This document shows positions 1 to 9,400 of a stretch of 64,000 nucleotides of DNA, in pieces. Each line of letters begins with the position of its first letter. Position 1 is the first letter of the stretch. The DNA comes from Sphingobacteriia bacterium (GTDB taxonomy: Bacteria > Bacteroidota > Bacteroidia > Chitinophagales > Chitinophagaceae), in NCBI GenBank assembly GCA_017304675.1, contig JAFKLS010000016.1, positions 620,001-684,000 of the forward strand, read 5' to 3'. The position numbers and the translations under genes were made by a program. A model generated the notes under the pieces. The model saw only the letters and a program-made list of their open reading frames with translations. It was not told where the DNA came from and did no database searches.

Positions 1-144
1 CTTGAAGTAAAACAATACTCTGAGGCATCAATGTCGCATCGCTTTGAAAAAAGTTTTAAACGAATAAAATGTATAACAGAAAAGCATCTTACCCCTTTTA
101 ATACAACGCAAGACTTTCTGTTTTGCAGCTTTCAAAAAAAATAA
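1..144 (+). CDS. Possible 3' end of an upstream gene (partial)
   Basis: Frame 1 is open from the first base to a TAA at 142-144. It could encode the last 47 residues of a protein that begins left of the window. The predicted tail is basic and hydrophilic (it includes RFEKSFKRIK), and no family is recognisable. Short open frames occur by chance in AT-rich DNA, so this is only a possible gene end. The structured, GC-richer sequence that follows from about 148 would suit a gene end followed by a terminator-like hairpin. Confidence 0.25.
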   Translation, partial: LEVKQYSEASMSHRFEKSFKRIKCITEKHLTPFNTTQDFLFCSFQKK

Positions 145-703
145 TTTCAGGCCGTTCCCGCTTTATGGCGGGCCGGGCTTTTCGTTTCAATCTTCTTCGA
201 AGGATTTACACTGCAATCCCTAACGGGCAGGGTAAATGATTATCGGAATGACCCGGCGCAATCCTTCCACCGTTTATATTAATCGTTACGCCTACGTCAC
301 AACGAAACGGCGGAACCATTGGCGCCGGATAAGAATATTAGGAATTGAGAAGGCCTCGTACCTCAGCCAACACAATTCCAGACACTTCAATGAATAGATG
401 TTGCAAAGAAGATATTACAACGATAATTTTCAAACTGCTCATTCAACTGACCCTGCCGCAAAATTATTGTCCTGCTCTGTGCGAAACAAGGTCTTATTCC
501 CACACGATAATGAGTCGTCAATCGCCACGGGTTTTCAAAAAAATCTCCACCAGATACTTCAATAGCTACCCACACCGGGTAGTATTTTATTTGAAAAACC
601 TTGTTTCTCCTCCGCAGTCCTAATGGCTGGTCGCTAAGGGTAAATGAATGAAGCGAAGCTGAATTTATTTAAAACAATTTTCTAAACATTTAAAATTTCA
701 GTT
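145..703. other. Long structured non-coding leader upstream of ssb
   Basis: About 560 bases hold no convincing gene. The sequence is richer in G and C than its surroundings and has several short inverted repeats: CCCGC/GCGGG around a 6-base loop near 157-172, GAAGGATT (199-206) with AATCCTTC (260-267), and CCGTTT (about 270) with AAACGG (about 304). A 92-codon open frame at 345-623 lacks family features and is probably spurious. The location before ssb on a mobile element would suit a leading-region or replication-related sequence, but that is inference. Confidence 0.4.
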
Positions 704-1099
704 ATGGAAATCATCGGAAGAATTACCGCAGACGCAACCGTTAGCGAAACAAAAGCAGGGAAAAAAGTGGTGAACTTTTCTATTGCTATTAATGACACTT
801 ACAAATCAAAAAGCAGCGGCGAAGTAACTAAAGTGGTTACTTATGTCAATTGTACTTACTGGCTTAATGCCGGAATAGCTCCGTATTTAACGAAAGGCTC
901 CTTAGTTGAATGTGCAGGCCGCATTGGTGCAAACGCCTGGACAAACAAAGAAGGTGAAGTAAAAGCCAGCCTTACTTTCAATACCAACAAGATTAAACTG
1001 CATGGCGGCGGCAACAAAGTAAATGCGGAAAATGCAACGCCTGTTATTACCACACCAGTGGCGGTAATGACAGAAGCCACAGACGATTTACCATTTTAA
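704..1099 (+). CDS. ssb: Single-stranded DNA-binding protein
   Basis: This 131-residue protein has one OB fold at about residues 1-105. It opens MEIIGRITAD and has the typical KKVVNFSIAIND strand and the VVTYVNCTYW segment, followed by a short linker and an acidic hydrophobic tip (DDLPF) like the partner-binding tail of SSB. It coats single-stranded DNA during replication, repair or plasmid transfer. It is shorter than most chromosomal SSBs and sits with the DUF932 gene at the head of the island, which suggests an element-borne copy that protects transferred single strands. The family call is firm; the transfer role is inference. Confidence 0.9.
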   Translation: MEIIGRITADATVSETKAGKKVVNFSIAINDTYKSKSSGEVTKVVTYVNCTYWLNAGIAPYLTKGSLVECAGRIGANAWTNKEGEVKASLTFNTNKIKLHGGGNKVNAENATPVITTPVAVMTEATDDLPF

Positions 1100-1166
1100 A
1101 CAATCAGGGCAGCACTTGTAACAAACAGAAGTGTTGCCCTCCTATTCAAATTTAAAACTTACAACT

Positions 1167-2201
1167 ATGGCACACAATATCAATTTCAATGAAGAAAAGC
1201 AACAATACAGTTTCTTTAGCGTAGAAGAAAAAGCATGGCACGGTTTGGGAAAAATTGTTGAAGACTACCCAACAAGCAAAGAAGCATTGCAATTTGCAGG
1301 GCTTGACTTTGAAGTATTGAAAAGACCAAATACTCACAAATTGGACAATGGAGATGAAGTGGTTTCCAAATCTTCTTTTTACACCTACCGACCCGATACC
1401 AACGCAATTTTAGGCGACCGTCTCGGTAAAGATTACAAAGTAGTACAAAACATTGATGCTTTCAGTTTCTTTGATGCTATTGTTGGTGGTGATGGTATTC
1501 AATATGAAACAGCCGGAGCATTGGGAAAGGGTGAGAAAATATTTATTACCGCCAAACTGCCCGGTTATATTAAAGTTGGCAATACGGATTGCATTGAAAA
1601 GTATTTGTTCCTTACCACTTCCCACGACGGTTTTGGTAGTATTGTAGCTGCATTCACTCCCATAAGAATTGTTTGCAACAATACACTGAATGCCGCTTTA
1701 AGAAATCATACTAATTCTATTAAGATTCGTCATACTGCCAATGTAAAAGAACGATTGGAAGAAGCCCACAAAGTGTTAGGAATATCCAACCAACTTAGTC
1801 ATCAGTTGGGCGGAATTTTCAACCAATGGGCAAAGGTTCGCATTACCGATAAGGAAGTGCAGAAACTGATACAAATGGCAATGGTGCCAAACAAGGAAGT
1901 GTTAGATAATATTCAAAAAGGAGAACTGGATGAATTAAGCACCTGTTTCAGAAATATGTGTGATGCAGTGTATGAATACAATTTTGCCAGCCCCACACAA
2001 CAAACAGAAGCTACTAAAGGAACTGTGTTTGGTGCATACAATGCTATTACCGGTTACTTCCAAAATGTAAGAACATACAAAGATGATGAAGCTAAAATGA
2101 AATCGCTGTTGTTTGGTGGAACGGCACAGTTAAGAACGCAAAAAGCTTTTCAGCTTTGTGAGGGCTTTGTAAAGGGGGAAATGGTCGGGATTTACAATTA
2201 A
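1167..2201 (+). CDS. DUF932 / phage-plasmid-like protein (TIGR03299 type)
   Basis: The protein has 344 residues. I place the start at the ATG at 1167 (MAHNINFNEEKQ), because the 12 codons upstream in the same frame look like leader. It matches the DUF932 family of plasmid, phage and ICE proteins: an N-terminal AWHGLG motif, then a core with FTPIRIVCNNTLNAAL and a C-terminal region with a TKGTVFGAYNAITGY segment. The molecular function is not established. Members are commonly found beside ssb on mobile elements, as here, with a 67-base gap. A terminator-like hairpin follows at 2210-2239, so ssb and this gene probably form one unit. Confidence 0.85.
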   Translation: MAHNINFNEEKQQYSFFSVEEKAWHGLGKIVEDYPTSKEALQFAGLDFEVLKRPNTHKLDNGDEVVSKSSFYTYRPDTNAILGDRLGKDYKVVQNIDAFSFFDAIVGGDGIQYETAGALGKGEKIFITAKLPGYIKVGNTDCIEKYLFLTTSHDGFGSIVAAFTPIRIVCNNTLNAALRNHTNSIKIRHTANVKERLEEAHKVLGISNQLSHQLGGIFNQWAKVRITDKEVQKLIQMAMVPNKEVLDNIQKGELDELSTCFRNMCDAVYEYNFASPTQQTEATKGTVFGAYNAITGYFQNVRTYKDDEAKMKSLLFGGTAQLRTQKAFQLCEGFVKGEMVGIYN

Positions 2202-2209
2202 TAATTCAG

Positions 2210-2239
2210 AAAAGGGGCATTGCAAAATGCTCCTTTTTT
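2210..2239 (+). terminator. Rho-independent terminator after the DUF932 gene
   Basis: The arms at 2210-2221 and 2226-2237 pair over 12 positions with one G-T wobble around a 4-base loop, and the right arm runs into a T tract. It lies nine bases after the DUF932 stop codon. Confidence 0.75.
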
Positions 2240-2246
2240 CTTAGAA

Positions 2247-2294
2247 AGCTGCCCCGCTATATTGTGTTAGAGTTGGGAAAATGGCGGGGCAGCT
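2247..2294. repeat. 11-bp perfect inverted repeat, 26-base spacer
   Basis: AGCTGCCCCGC at 2247-2257 is matched exactly by its reverse complement at 2284-2294. It lies between the DUF932 terminator and the ArsR promoter and has no T tract, so it is not a standard terminator. It could be a protein-binding or recombination site. Confidence 0.6.
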
Positions 2295-2326
2295 TGGGGT
2301 TTAACAAAGTTCAACAATGAAAATTA

Positions 2327-2369
2327 TATTTAAGTATTTGCTTAAATAATAAATATCTTCCTAAATTTG
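2327..2369 (+). promoter_or_regulatory. Promoter with overlapping ArsR-type operator
   Basis: A perfect palindrome, TATTTAAG (2327-2334) and CTTAAATA (2341-2348) around six bases, resembles ArsR/SmtB-family operators. Its centre contains TTTG (2337-2340). Twenty-one bases further on is TAAATTTG (2362-2369), an exact match to the Bacteroidota -7 element TAnnTTTG, with the TTTG as a well-spaced -33 element. A repressor on the palindrome would cover the -33 box, so the operon is probably autoregulated by the ArsR protein encoded just downstream. Confidence 0.7.
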
Positions 2370-2389
2370 ACCCGACAAATAAATTGACA

Positions 2390-2767
2390 ATGGCAAATGA
2401 CACTTGCATCAGGCTACAGGCAGACATAGAACAAATTAAAAGTTGCAGTGAAAAGCTAAAGACGAATTCCAAATCATTTTTGCAGTTGGGGCAAGTTCTT
2501 GCTTTGGCTGGTAACGAAGTAAGATTGAAAATACTTTTTCTGCTTGATGAAGAAAGTGAACTCTGCCCCTGCGACCTTAGTGATATTTTAGGAATGAGCA
2601 TCCCTGCAATATCGCAACACTTACGAAAGCTCAAAGACGGGAATATTATTGAGGCAAGAAAAGAAGGACAAACCATTTTCTATTCATTGCGAAGCGACCA
2701 GTTAAAAATATTGCGACCCTTTTTCAAAATCATTAATCAACAAAATTTAGTGACGCAAACTCTATGA
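2390..2767 (+). CDS. ArsR/SmtB-family metal-responsive repressor
   Basis: This 125-residue winged-helix repressor probably shuts off the metal operon until metal binds. The ATG at 2390 is preferred over a TTG two codons upstream. The DNA-binding part has the typical ISQHLRKLKDGNIIEARKEG segment. The sensor helix carries ELCPCDL, which matches the Cys-x-Cys metal motif (ELCxCDL) of arsenic, cadmium or lead sensors, and two further cysteines lie near the N-terminus. The gene overlaps the next one by 4 bases (ATGA), so they are translationally coupled. Because the next gene is a MerT/MerP-type importer, mercury is the likeliest inducer. Metal specificity cannot be read from sequence alone. Confidence 0.88.
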   Translation: MANDTCIRLQADIEQIKSCSEKLKTNSKSFLQLGQVLALAGNEVRLKILFLLDEESELCPCDLSDILGMSIPAISQHLRKLKDGNIIEARKEGQTIFYSLRSDQLKILRPFFKIINQQNLVTQTL

Positions 2768-3378
2768 TAACGACAACAAAAACCAGCAAAAGTTGGATAG
2801 CAGGAATTTTTGCCGCTATTACTGCTTCACTTTGCTGCATCACACCTGTACTTGCATTTCTTGGCGGTGCAAGCGGACTTGCTTCTTCTTTTTCGTGGAT
2901 TGAACCATACAGACCTTATTTGATTGTTGTAACCGTTTTACTTTTTGCGTTTGCCTGGTATCAAAAGCTTAAACCACAAAAACAAGTTGATTGCGATTGT
3001 GATACTGATAATAAAAAATCATTTTGGCAATCAAAATTATTTTTAGGCATTGTTACAGTGATTGCTGCTTTGTTGCTTGCCTTTCCTTATTATGCTAAAG
3101 TGTTTTATCCAAAGCCACATCAGAATATAGTTATTGTTGTTGACAAAAGTAATATTCAGACAGTCCAACTCAACATTAGCGGAATGGATTGTGATGGTTG
3201 TTCAGCACTCATTAACAGTGAACTTTCAAAAGTAAATGGAGTTATTGAAGCCAACACATCGTATAAAAATGCCAATGCAATTGTTAAGTTTGACAACAGC
3301 AAAATATCGGTTGACAGCATTGCTAACACACTAAATGCTATCGGCTATAAAGTAACTTCAATCACCAACAACAAATAA
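2764..3378 (+). CDS. merTP: Mercuric transport protein MerT fused to a MerP-like HMA domain
   Basis: The protein has 204 residues. Residues 1-115 have three hydrophobic segments; the first carries the paired cysteines C24-C25 (LCCITP) that define MerT, and a cytoplasmic-type CDCD pair follows at 77-79. Residues 130-204 form a heavy-metal-associated domain with GMDCDGC (C143, C146), equivalent to periplasmic MerP. The fusion would capture Hg(II) outside and pass it through the membrane to a cytosolic reductase. No merA reductase is encoded in this window, which is odd for a detoxification route. It overlaps arsR by 4 bases and is one base from the next gene, so all three genes form one operon. 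Confidence 0.85.
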   Translation: MITTTKTSKSWIAGIFAAITASLCCITPVLAFLGGASGLASSFSWIEPYRPYLIVVTVLLFAFAWYQKLKPQKQVDCDCDTDNKKSFWQSKLFLGIVTVIAALLLAFPYYAKVFYPKPHQNIVIVVDKSNIQTVQLNISGMDCDGCSALINSELSKVNGVIEANTSYKNANAIVKFDNSKISVDSIANTLNAIGYKVTSITNNK

Positions 3379-3379
3379 A

Positions 3380-3595
3380 ATGGAAAAGACCATCATACTT
3401 CAATCAGTTATTACTTGCCCTAATTGTGGACACAAACAAGAAGAGGCAATGCCGACAGACGCTTGCCAATTTTTTTATGAATGTATCAATTGTAAGACAC
3501 GTATTAAACCCAAAGAAGGTGACTGCTGTATATTTTGCAGTTATGGTTCCGTAAAGTGTCCACCGGTACAAATGGAAGCATCCTGCTGTTCGTAA
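3380..3595 (+). CDS. GDCCVxC-type cysteine-rich small protein
   Basis: The 71-residue protein carries eleven cysteines. CPNC (13-16), C29 and CINC (35-38) resemble a zinc ribbon. They are followed by GDCCIFC (47-53) and SYGSVKCPP, the signature of the GDCCVxC-domain family, in which some members carry selenocysteine. No in-frame TGA is used here, so this is a cysteine form. The family lies recurrently next to MerT or MerTP genes; its biochemical role is unknown, and a metal-binding or metal-transfer role is inference. It ends in CCS, which adds another potential thiol pair. Confidence 0.8.
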   Translation: MEKTIILQSVITCPNCGHKQEEAMPTDACQFFYECINCKTRIKPKEGDCCIFCSYGSVKCPPVQMEASCCS

Positions 3596-3660
3596 ATAGC
3601 TATCTAAGATAAAAGTGTTTTGATTGCCAATATTTCTTCATTAATTCCCCCACAAAGTTC

Positions 3661-3770
3661 GCCTTTTGGCTGCTGAAGCGGCCATGAAATTCCGGCATAA
3701 AGTAAAATTATCCCACAAAATGTAAGACACTATTTATTCCGTTGCTTCATGGCCTTTATCGCCAAAAGGC
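3661..3770. repeat. Long imperfect inverted repeat between the mer-like operon and radC
   Basis: GCCTTTTGGC at 3661-3670 is the exact reverse complement of 3761-3770. Further in, GGCCATGAA at 3680-3688 matches TTCATGGCC at 3746-3754. The nested arms span 110 bases with no gene inside. There is no T tract, so it is not a simple terminator. It may be an origin or recombination-type structure of the element. Confidence 0.6.
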
Positions 3771-3815
3771 AGGGCATGTTCTGTAATTAATTTTTAAACA
3801 ATTAAAAAGTATGTT

Positions 3816-4289
3816 ATGGAACAGATGACAATGCAATTTCCGGAATGGACAACAGTAGCAGAAGTAGAATTGGTTTACAAATCAAAAGTAAAAGCTTCTG
3901 AAAGGCCATTGATTAAAGACAGTAAAGATATTCAAAATGTATTGAGACAAATTTGGGATGAAAACAAAATTGAAATGCAGGAACAGTTTAAGGTAGTTTT
4001 CCTGAACCGGGCCAATAGAGTAACGGGTGTTTATGATGCTTCATCAGGAGGTATTTGCGGAACTGTTGCTGACCCAAGATTAATTTTGGCAGCGGCCATA
4101 AAGTCGCTTGCAGTAAGTATTATACTTTCTCACAATCATCCTTCAGGTAACTTAAAGCCAAGCAGGGCTGATGAAGAATTAACCTGTAAGATAAAAGAAG
4201 CGGCAAAGTACCACGATATAAGGGTACTTGACCATATTATTATAACCAGTGAAGCATATTACAGCTTTGCGGATGAGGGGCTGCTATAA
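3816..4289 (+). CDS. RadC-family JAB/MPN domain protein
   Basis: The 157-residue protein consists almost only of the RadC JAB domain. The metal motif is complete: SHNHPSGNLKPSRADEE supplies HxH plus the downstream Asp, with an upstream glutamate of the JAMM arrangement in the VVFLNRANRVTG region. Chromosomal RadC proteins are about 220 residues with an N-terminal helix-hairpin-helix region, which is missing here. Such short stand-alone copies are typical cargo of plasmids, ICEs and defence islands in Bacteroidota. The old DNA-repair role of RadC has been withdrawn and the biochemical activity remains unsettled. It has its own leader with the inverted repeat and precedes the Wadjet genes by 66 bases. 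Confidence 0.88.
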   Translation: MEQMTMQFPEWTTVAEVELVYKSKVKASERPLIKDSKDIQNVLRQIWDENKIEMQEQFKVVFLNRANRVTGVYDASSGGICGTVADPRLILAAAIKSLAVSIILSHNHPSGNLKPSRADEELTCKIKEAAKYHDIRVLDHIIITSEAYYSFADEGLL

Positions 4290-4355
4290 ACTCCTCTAAA
4301 CCCCTCTAAACCACTCTGATTCATTTCTTTACCCTAAATATCTTATTTTAGAGGT

Positions 4356-5819
4356 ATGGCCTTTGAAGAAATTCTTTTTCAGTTTAAAACAGCTAAGCCC
4401 TTACTGCTTTTAAGGTCAAAGAATGCTGCATTTATTATCTCCTTTTTTCAGAAAGTTTTTTCGGATGCCAATGTAACTACAATTTCAAACAGTGAATTAA
4501 GAAGTAAACTGGAGGGGTATATGGAGGAACTGTCTTATGAGGAAAAAGATGAAGAGTTAGAAGCCGGAACTTTATTTGACGATTTTTCCGTAAGGGCAGC
4601 ACAGTATATTGAAAAATGGAGCAATAGCGGCTTCCTTTCTAAATATCCAAACGATGAAGGAGAAGACCTGCATGAATTAACGGCAGATACTGTAAAAGTA
4701 TTAAAATGGCTTACTGATTTAGAACGCAGGGAACATGTTGGAACCAACAGCCGGTTCAGGGACATTTTTTTTAAGCTCCAAAAAATGATTGAACAAACAA
4801 ATGAAGATGCAGAAGCAAGAATAGCAGAGTTACAAAATAAAAAATGGGCTATTGAAGATGAAATAAATTTATTGAAATCAGGAAAGAAACCTTCTGTGTT
4901 TGATGAAACTGAGATAAAAGAACAATTCTATGATTTGAATAAAATGGCAAGAGAACTGTTGGCAGACTTTAGTGAAGTAGAACAGAATTTTGAACAAATA
5001 CGAAAGGATATTCAGCGTAAGTACACAGAAAAAGATATTGCCAAAGGAACACTGCTGGTTTTTGCCCTTGATGCTCTTGATGAAATAGACCAGAAACCAC
5101 AAGGCAAAAGTTTTAAAGCTTTTTGGGAGTTTTTGATGGATGAAAAACGGCAGCAGGAATTTACACAGCTTACGGAAAAACTTTATCAGCTTTTAAGTGA
5201 ACACAATATTGATTATAATAATGACAGGTTTTTAAAACACCTGAAGCGTTACCTGCATGTATCGGGCAGAAAGGTTATTGATTCCAATCGTAAATTAAGT
5301 GAAAAGATAAGCCGGGTATTGTCAGAAAAGAATCTTTTGGAAAGAAGAAGGGCAATGGAACTTATTGGCGATATACGTCAGATGGCTTATACTCTTATTG
5401 AAACAAAAATAAAGGACGATGATTTTATTGTGATTGAAGACGAACCATACATTAATCTCTTTGACCGATGGGAACCTGGTGAAGAAAAAGATGATATTAC
5501 CGGTATATTATACCCGGATGGAAGCGGAGAAGATACTGATGCAGATTTTAAAATATTATTTGATCAATTTACCATTGACAGGAAAAAATTATTGCAAAGA
5601 ATTGACGCAATGCTTCAGCACAAAAGCCAGGTAACATTAAAGGAAATTATTGATGAGTATGGCGTTGAAAACGGGTTGAGTGAAATTGTAGGCTATTTTT
5701 CAATAGCCACTTCAAGCTCCCATCATATCATAATAGAAGAAGCTAAAGAACCCATTTTAATAGGTGAAAGAAAAATAAATGTGCCAATGGTAATTTATAC
5801 AAACCCAACATTAAAATAA
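4356..5819 (+). CDS. jetA: Wadjet protein JetA (DUF3375, kleisin-like)
   Basis: This 487-residue, strongly acidic and helical protein begins MAFEEILFQFKTAK and has long charged helices in the middle (residues about 130-230). It matches the DUF3375 family, the MukF-like kleisin subunit of type I Wadjet. The complex senses and cleaves closed circular plasmid DNA by loop extrusion. Identity is supported by context: jetB starts two bases after this stop, followed by an SMC-like ATPase and a TOPRIM nuclease in the canonical order. JetA would link the two JetC heads and recruit JetB. I see no truncation. Confidence 0.9.
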   Translation: MAFEEILFQFKTAKPLLLLRSKNAAFIISFFQKVFSDANVTTISNSELRSKLEGYMEELSYEEKDEELEAGTLFDDFSVRAAQYIEKWSNSGFLSKYPNDEGEDLHELTADTVKVLKWLTDLERREHVGTNSRFRDIFFKLQKMIEQTNEDAEARIAELQNKKWAIEDEINLLKSGKKPSVFDETEIKEQFYDLNKMARELLADFSEVEQNFEQIRKDIQRKYTEKDIAKGTLLVFALDALDEIDQKPQGKSFKAFWEFLMDEKRQQEFTQLTEKLYQLLSEHNIDYNNDRFLKHLKRYLHVSGRKVIDSNRKLSEKISRVLSEKNLLERRRAMELIGDIRQMAYTLIETKIKDDDFIVIEDEPYINLFDRWEPGEEKDDITGILYPDGSGEDTDADFKILFDQFTIDRKKLLQRIDAMLQHKSQVTLKEIIDEYGVENGLSEIVGYFSIATSSSHHIIIEEAKEPILIGERKINVPMVIYTNPTLK

Positions 5820-5821
5820 TT

Positions 5822-6418
5822 ATGGAAACAAAAATTGCAAGAGCTCCTTTTGCTGCTGTTATTATTAAACTGCTGCAGGGGCCTGTATATGCAGATGACA
5901 AAAACATCTGGAGAGAATTGCTGGGCTGGCAGTCTGCCATACAGGAATATTTTGGTAAGATAGGTATGGAACTCGTCATTAATGAGCAGGATGGTTTTGC
6001 AAGGATATTGCAGCCAGAAACAGATGAAAACGATGATAATCCTTTGCCCCGTCTTATGAAAAGACAACCGCTGAATTACGAAGCTACATTACTTGCTGTG
6101 ATTCTGAGAGAAGGACTTGAGGAATTTGACGTTAAAAGTGATGGAAGAAAATTCTATCTCACACAAAAGGAAATAAAAGAACGGATAGAATTATTTTACA
6201 AAGAGCAATCCAATAAAAGCAAATTATGGAAAGATTTGTCAAGGCCAATATCCAGTTTACTAAATATCGGCATATTAAAATTAAACCGGGAAGACGCTGC
6301 TAACAAGGATAACAATCAATATGAAATAAAAAGAATTATAAAAGCCTTTATCAGTAATGATAAACTGGAAGAAATAAAGAATAAGTTAAACAACTATGTC
6401 AACACTGTTCAGCAATAA
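5822..6418 (+). CDS. jetB: Wadjet protein JetB (DUF4194, MukE/KITE-like)
   Basis: The 198-residue protein has an early hydrophobic helix (FAAVIIKLLQGPVYADDKNIW) and tandem winged-helix character, as in DUF4194 proteins. These are the MukE-like KITE subunit of Wadjet, which binds the JetA kleisin and DNA. The segment TLLAVILREGLEEFDVKSDG is typical of the family. Its end overlaps the jetC start by 23 bases, which indicates translational coupling and fixed stoichiometry. Length and order fit type I Wadjet. Confidence 0.88.
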   Translation: METKIARAPFAAVIIKLLQGPVYADDKNIWRELLGWQSAIQEYFGKIGMELVINEQDGFARILQPETDENDDNPLPRLMKRQPLNYEATLLAVILREGLEEFDVKSDGRKFYLTQKEIKERIELFYKEQSNKSKLWKDLSRPISSLLNIGILKLNREDAANKDNNQYEIKRIIKAFISNDKLEEIKNKLNNYVNTVQQ

Positions 6419-9400
6419 TAATTCGGATAATGGCTACCGGCTAAGATACCTGGAAGTATTTAACTGGGGAACATTCAATGGTAAGGTTTTTAAGCTTCAA
6501 CCGGATGGCCGCACTTCCTTGCTTACTGGTGCAAATGGTAGTGGCAAAACAACTTTGATAGATGCTCTTCTTACCATACTTGTACCGACCAATAAAAGAT
6601 TTTACAATCAATCATCAGGTGCTGAATCAAAAAAAGAAAGAGATGAAAATTCTTATTTCTGGGGCTATCATGGCAAAACATTTTCTGAAGCCGAAGAGAA
6701 ATCAAAAACAGAACAATTACGTACTAAGGCAGATAATCCATATTCTGTCTTGCTCGCCTGTTTCCAAAATTCAGGGACCCAGCATACTATTACTTTAATA
6801 CAGGTAAGATGGTTCAGCAATGGCGGTTTACAAAAGATATTTATAGTCTCCCCCTATCCACTGAATATAAATGAGCATTTTGGTAAAGACCATTTTGATT
6901 TTAAAGGTGACTGGAAAAAGAAACTGGTTAAGCAATATGCCAAGACCGAAATTTATAACAGCTTCAAGGAATATGCCGCAAGGTTTAGTGAACTATTTGG
7001 ATTAAAGGATAAGGCTCTCTCACTTTTTAGCCAAACGGTTGGCATTAAGGTATTGGGCGACCTGACAAATTTCATCCGGCAGGAAATGCTGGAGGAATCA
7101 GATGCAGAAGAACAGTTTAAGGGTTTGTACACCCATTACAGCGATTTATTAATAAGCCATAAAGCAATTCAAAAAGATGAAAAGCAGCTTGAACTATTGG
7201 CACCTGTAATACAAAATAAGGAAATACTAACTGAGTTAAAAAGCAAGAAGGACAGGCTGGATTTTATAGAAGAACAAATGCCTTTCTATCTTGGCAAAAT
7301 TGAATACGCCTTACTTGAAAAAGATGTGGAAAGGCTTGAACTGGACATTGAAATTGCCCAAAAGGACAAAGAGATAATATCTGCATCTGTAGATAAACTG
7401 GATAAAGAAAAAGAGCAACTGATTACACAAAGGGCTGCATTGAATATTGACAGCCAGATTTCCCTGCTGAATAAAGATATTGCTACTGAAACAGAGAAAC
7501 GGGATTTTAAAAATGCCGAAAATACCCGTTATGTAAAATGCTGTGAACAGTTGAAACTGGATACAGATATTGATGCAGTTGTATTTAGAAATAACTACAC
7601 AAAAATACTTGAATTAAATACCAGCGTTCCGGCCGAGGCGGACAAACTTGCTGAAAAGAAGTTAAGATTAAAAATTGAACAGGAAAGTGTAAGCAATAAA
7701 ATAGAAGCACTGCAAAAACAGATTACTTCACTTTTAACAAGACAAAACCGCATACCCGACGACCTGATTACTGCAAGAAAAAGATTGGCAACCATTCTCG
7801 AAACCACGGAAGATGAACTTCCATTTATAGGTGAATTAATCAAAGTAAAAATAAGTGAGCAGCTTTGGGAAGATTCGATTGAAAAACTGCTGCACAGTTT
7901 TGCAATGCAATTGTTAGTGCCGGAAAAATTCAGCAAAGCAGCAAACCAGTTTGTTTATAATAATGATATGCAAACAAAATTAGTATATCATAAAATTGAC
8001 CGGAGACAATCTAATAGCATTGTAAGATGGCCTGCCGAAGATGATGCATTGGTAAATAAAATTGATTTTAAAGAATCAGAATACACAAAGTGGCTTGAGA
8101 CAGCGTTGCTTGACCGGTTTAATTACTATTGCACCAATGATTTGAATGTGTTTTATGGCTCACAAAAAGCCATTACTTCCAATGGCTTAACAAGAAATGT
8201 AAACCGGCACGAAAAGGATGACAGGCCGGGCAGATGGAATAAATCCAAATACAGGTTGGGATGGGATAACAAAGCCACTATTCAATACCTGCAACAACAG
8301 AAATACGATGAAGAAAAATTACACACTAAGCTTTCTGATGAGATTAAAGCACTAACTCCAGCCGTTACATTGTTACAGGAAAAAATTAAAACCATATCTG
8401 CTGTATTACAGGTAAAAAGTTTTGATGAGATTAACTGGAAACAACATGCAGAAAAAATTAATACACTGAACAAGCAGGTTCAGGATTTAAAAAAATCATC
8501 TGATGCATACGGGTTAATTGTAAACCAAATTAAAGAAATAGAAAAATTGTTGCAAGATGAGAAAGAAAAAAGAGATGATTTAATAACGAGGATTAGCAAG
8601 CTTGATGGAGAGTACAATGATAAAAACCTGCGTAAACTAAAATTGAACTTTGAAGATTTAAAAGAAACAGGTGAACAGGCAATCATTGATTTTTTGACCG
8701 AAGAAAAAATTGCTTCTTCAGATATACAATCATTGACTCAGTTTGAGAGCATGATGATACAGGCCGGGACTAAGTTGAAAGCAAAACAGAAAGCCGCAGG
8801 TAACGCTGTAAACAAGCTTGAACTTGACACAACCTCACTGATTGCTGCATTTATAAATCCGGGAGAAAAAATTACAAATGAATTTGCCAATTGGAGTGGC
8901 GATGTAATGAATATTAAACCAGACCTTACGGGGCTTGAAGACCTGGAAGACTTGTATAAAACCATTCAAACACAACGATTGGTTGAACATAAACGAAGGT
9001 TCAGGGACTATATGGATAAAAGTATGCTGGATGCACTCACTAGCTACAGGGCATGGCTCAATAATGAGTTAAGTAAGATTGAGGATATGATCGAGGAATT
9101 GAACATACCCTTGAAAAAGATAACTTTCAACCGTAACCCGGATACTTATTTACAATTGGAGTGCCGTCAACTTAGAGGAGAAAATGAAATCAATATTTTC
9201 AGAGGGCAGTTAAATGCTGCTATTCCCAATGCTCTTGATTTTGAAAAGCAAAAAAATGATGAGGCTTACAGGCTGGAAATATTTAAAAAGATAAAAGAGT
9301 TAATTACCGAATTACAAAAAGAAGAAAACTGGCGCAGAAAAGTAACCGATGTACGAAACTGGCTTGTTTTCAGTGCAAGGGAATATTCGGCTGCAGAGAA

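Noticed and set aside
345..623. 92-codon open frame before ssb
   Set aside because: No start context or family features; an opposite-strand frame is equally open; sequence is structured and compositionally unlike neighbouring genes.
3380..3595. Selenoprotein reading of the GDCC protein
   Set aside because: No in-frame TGA or obvious SECIS-type hairpin is present in the coding region; all positions are cysteine codons.
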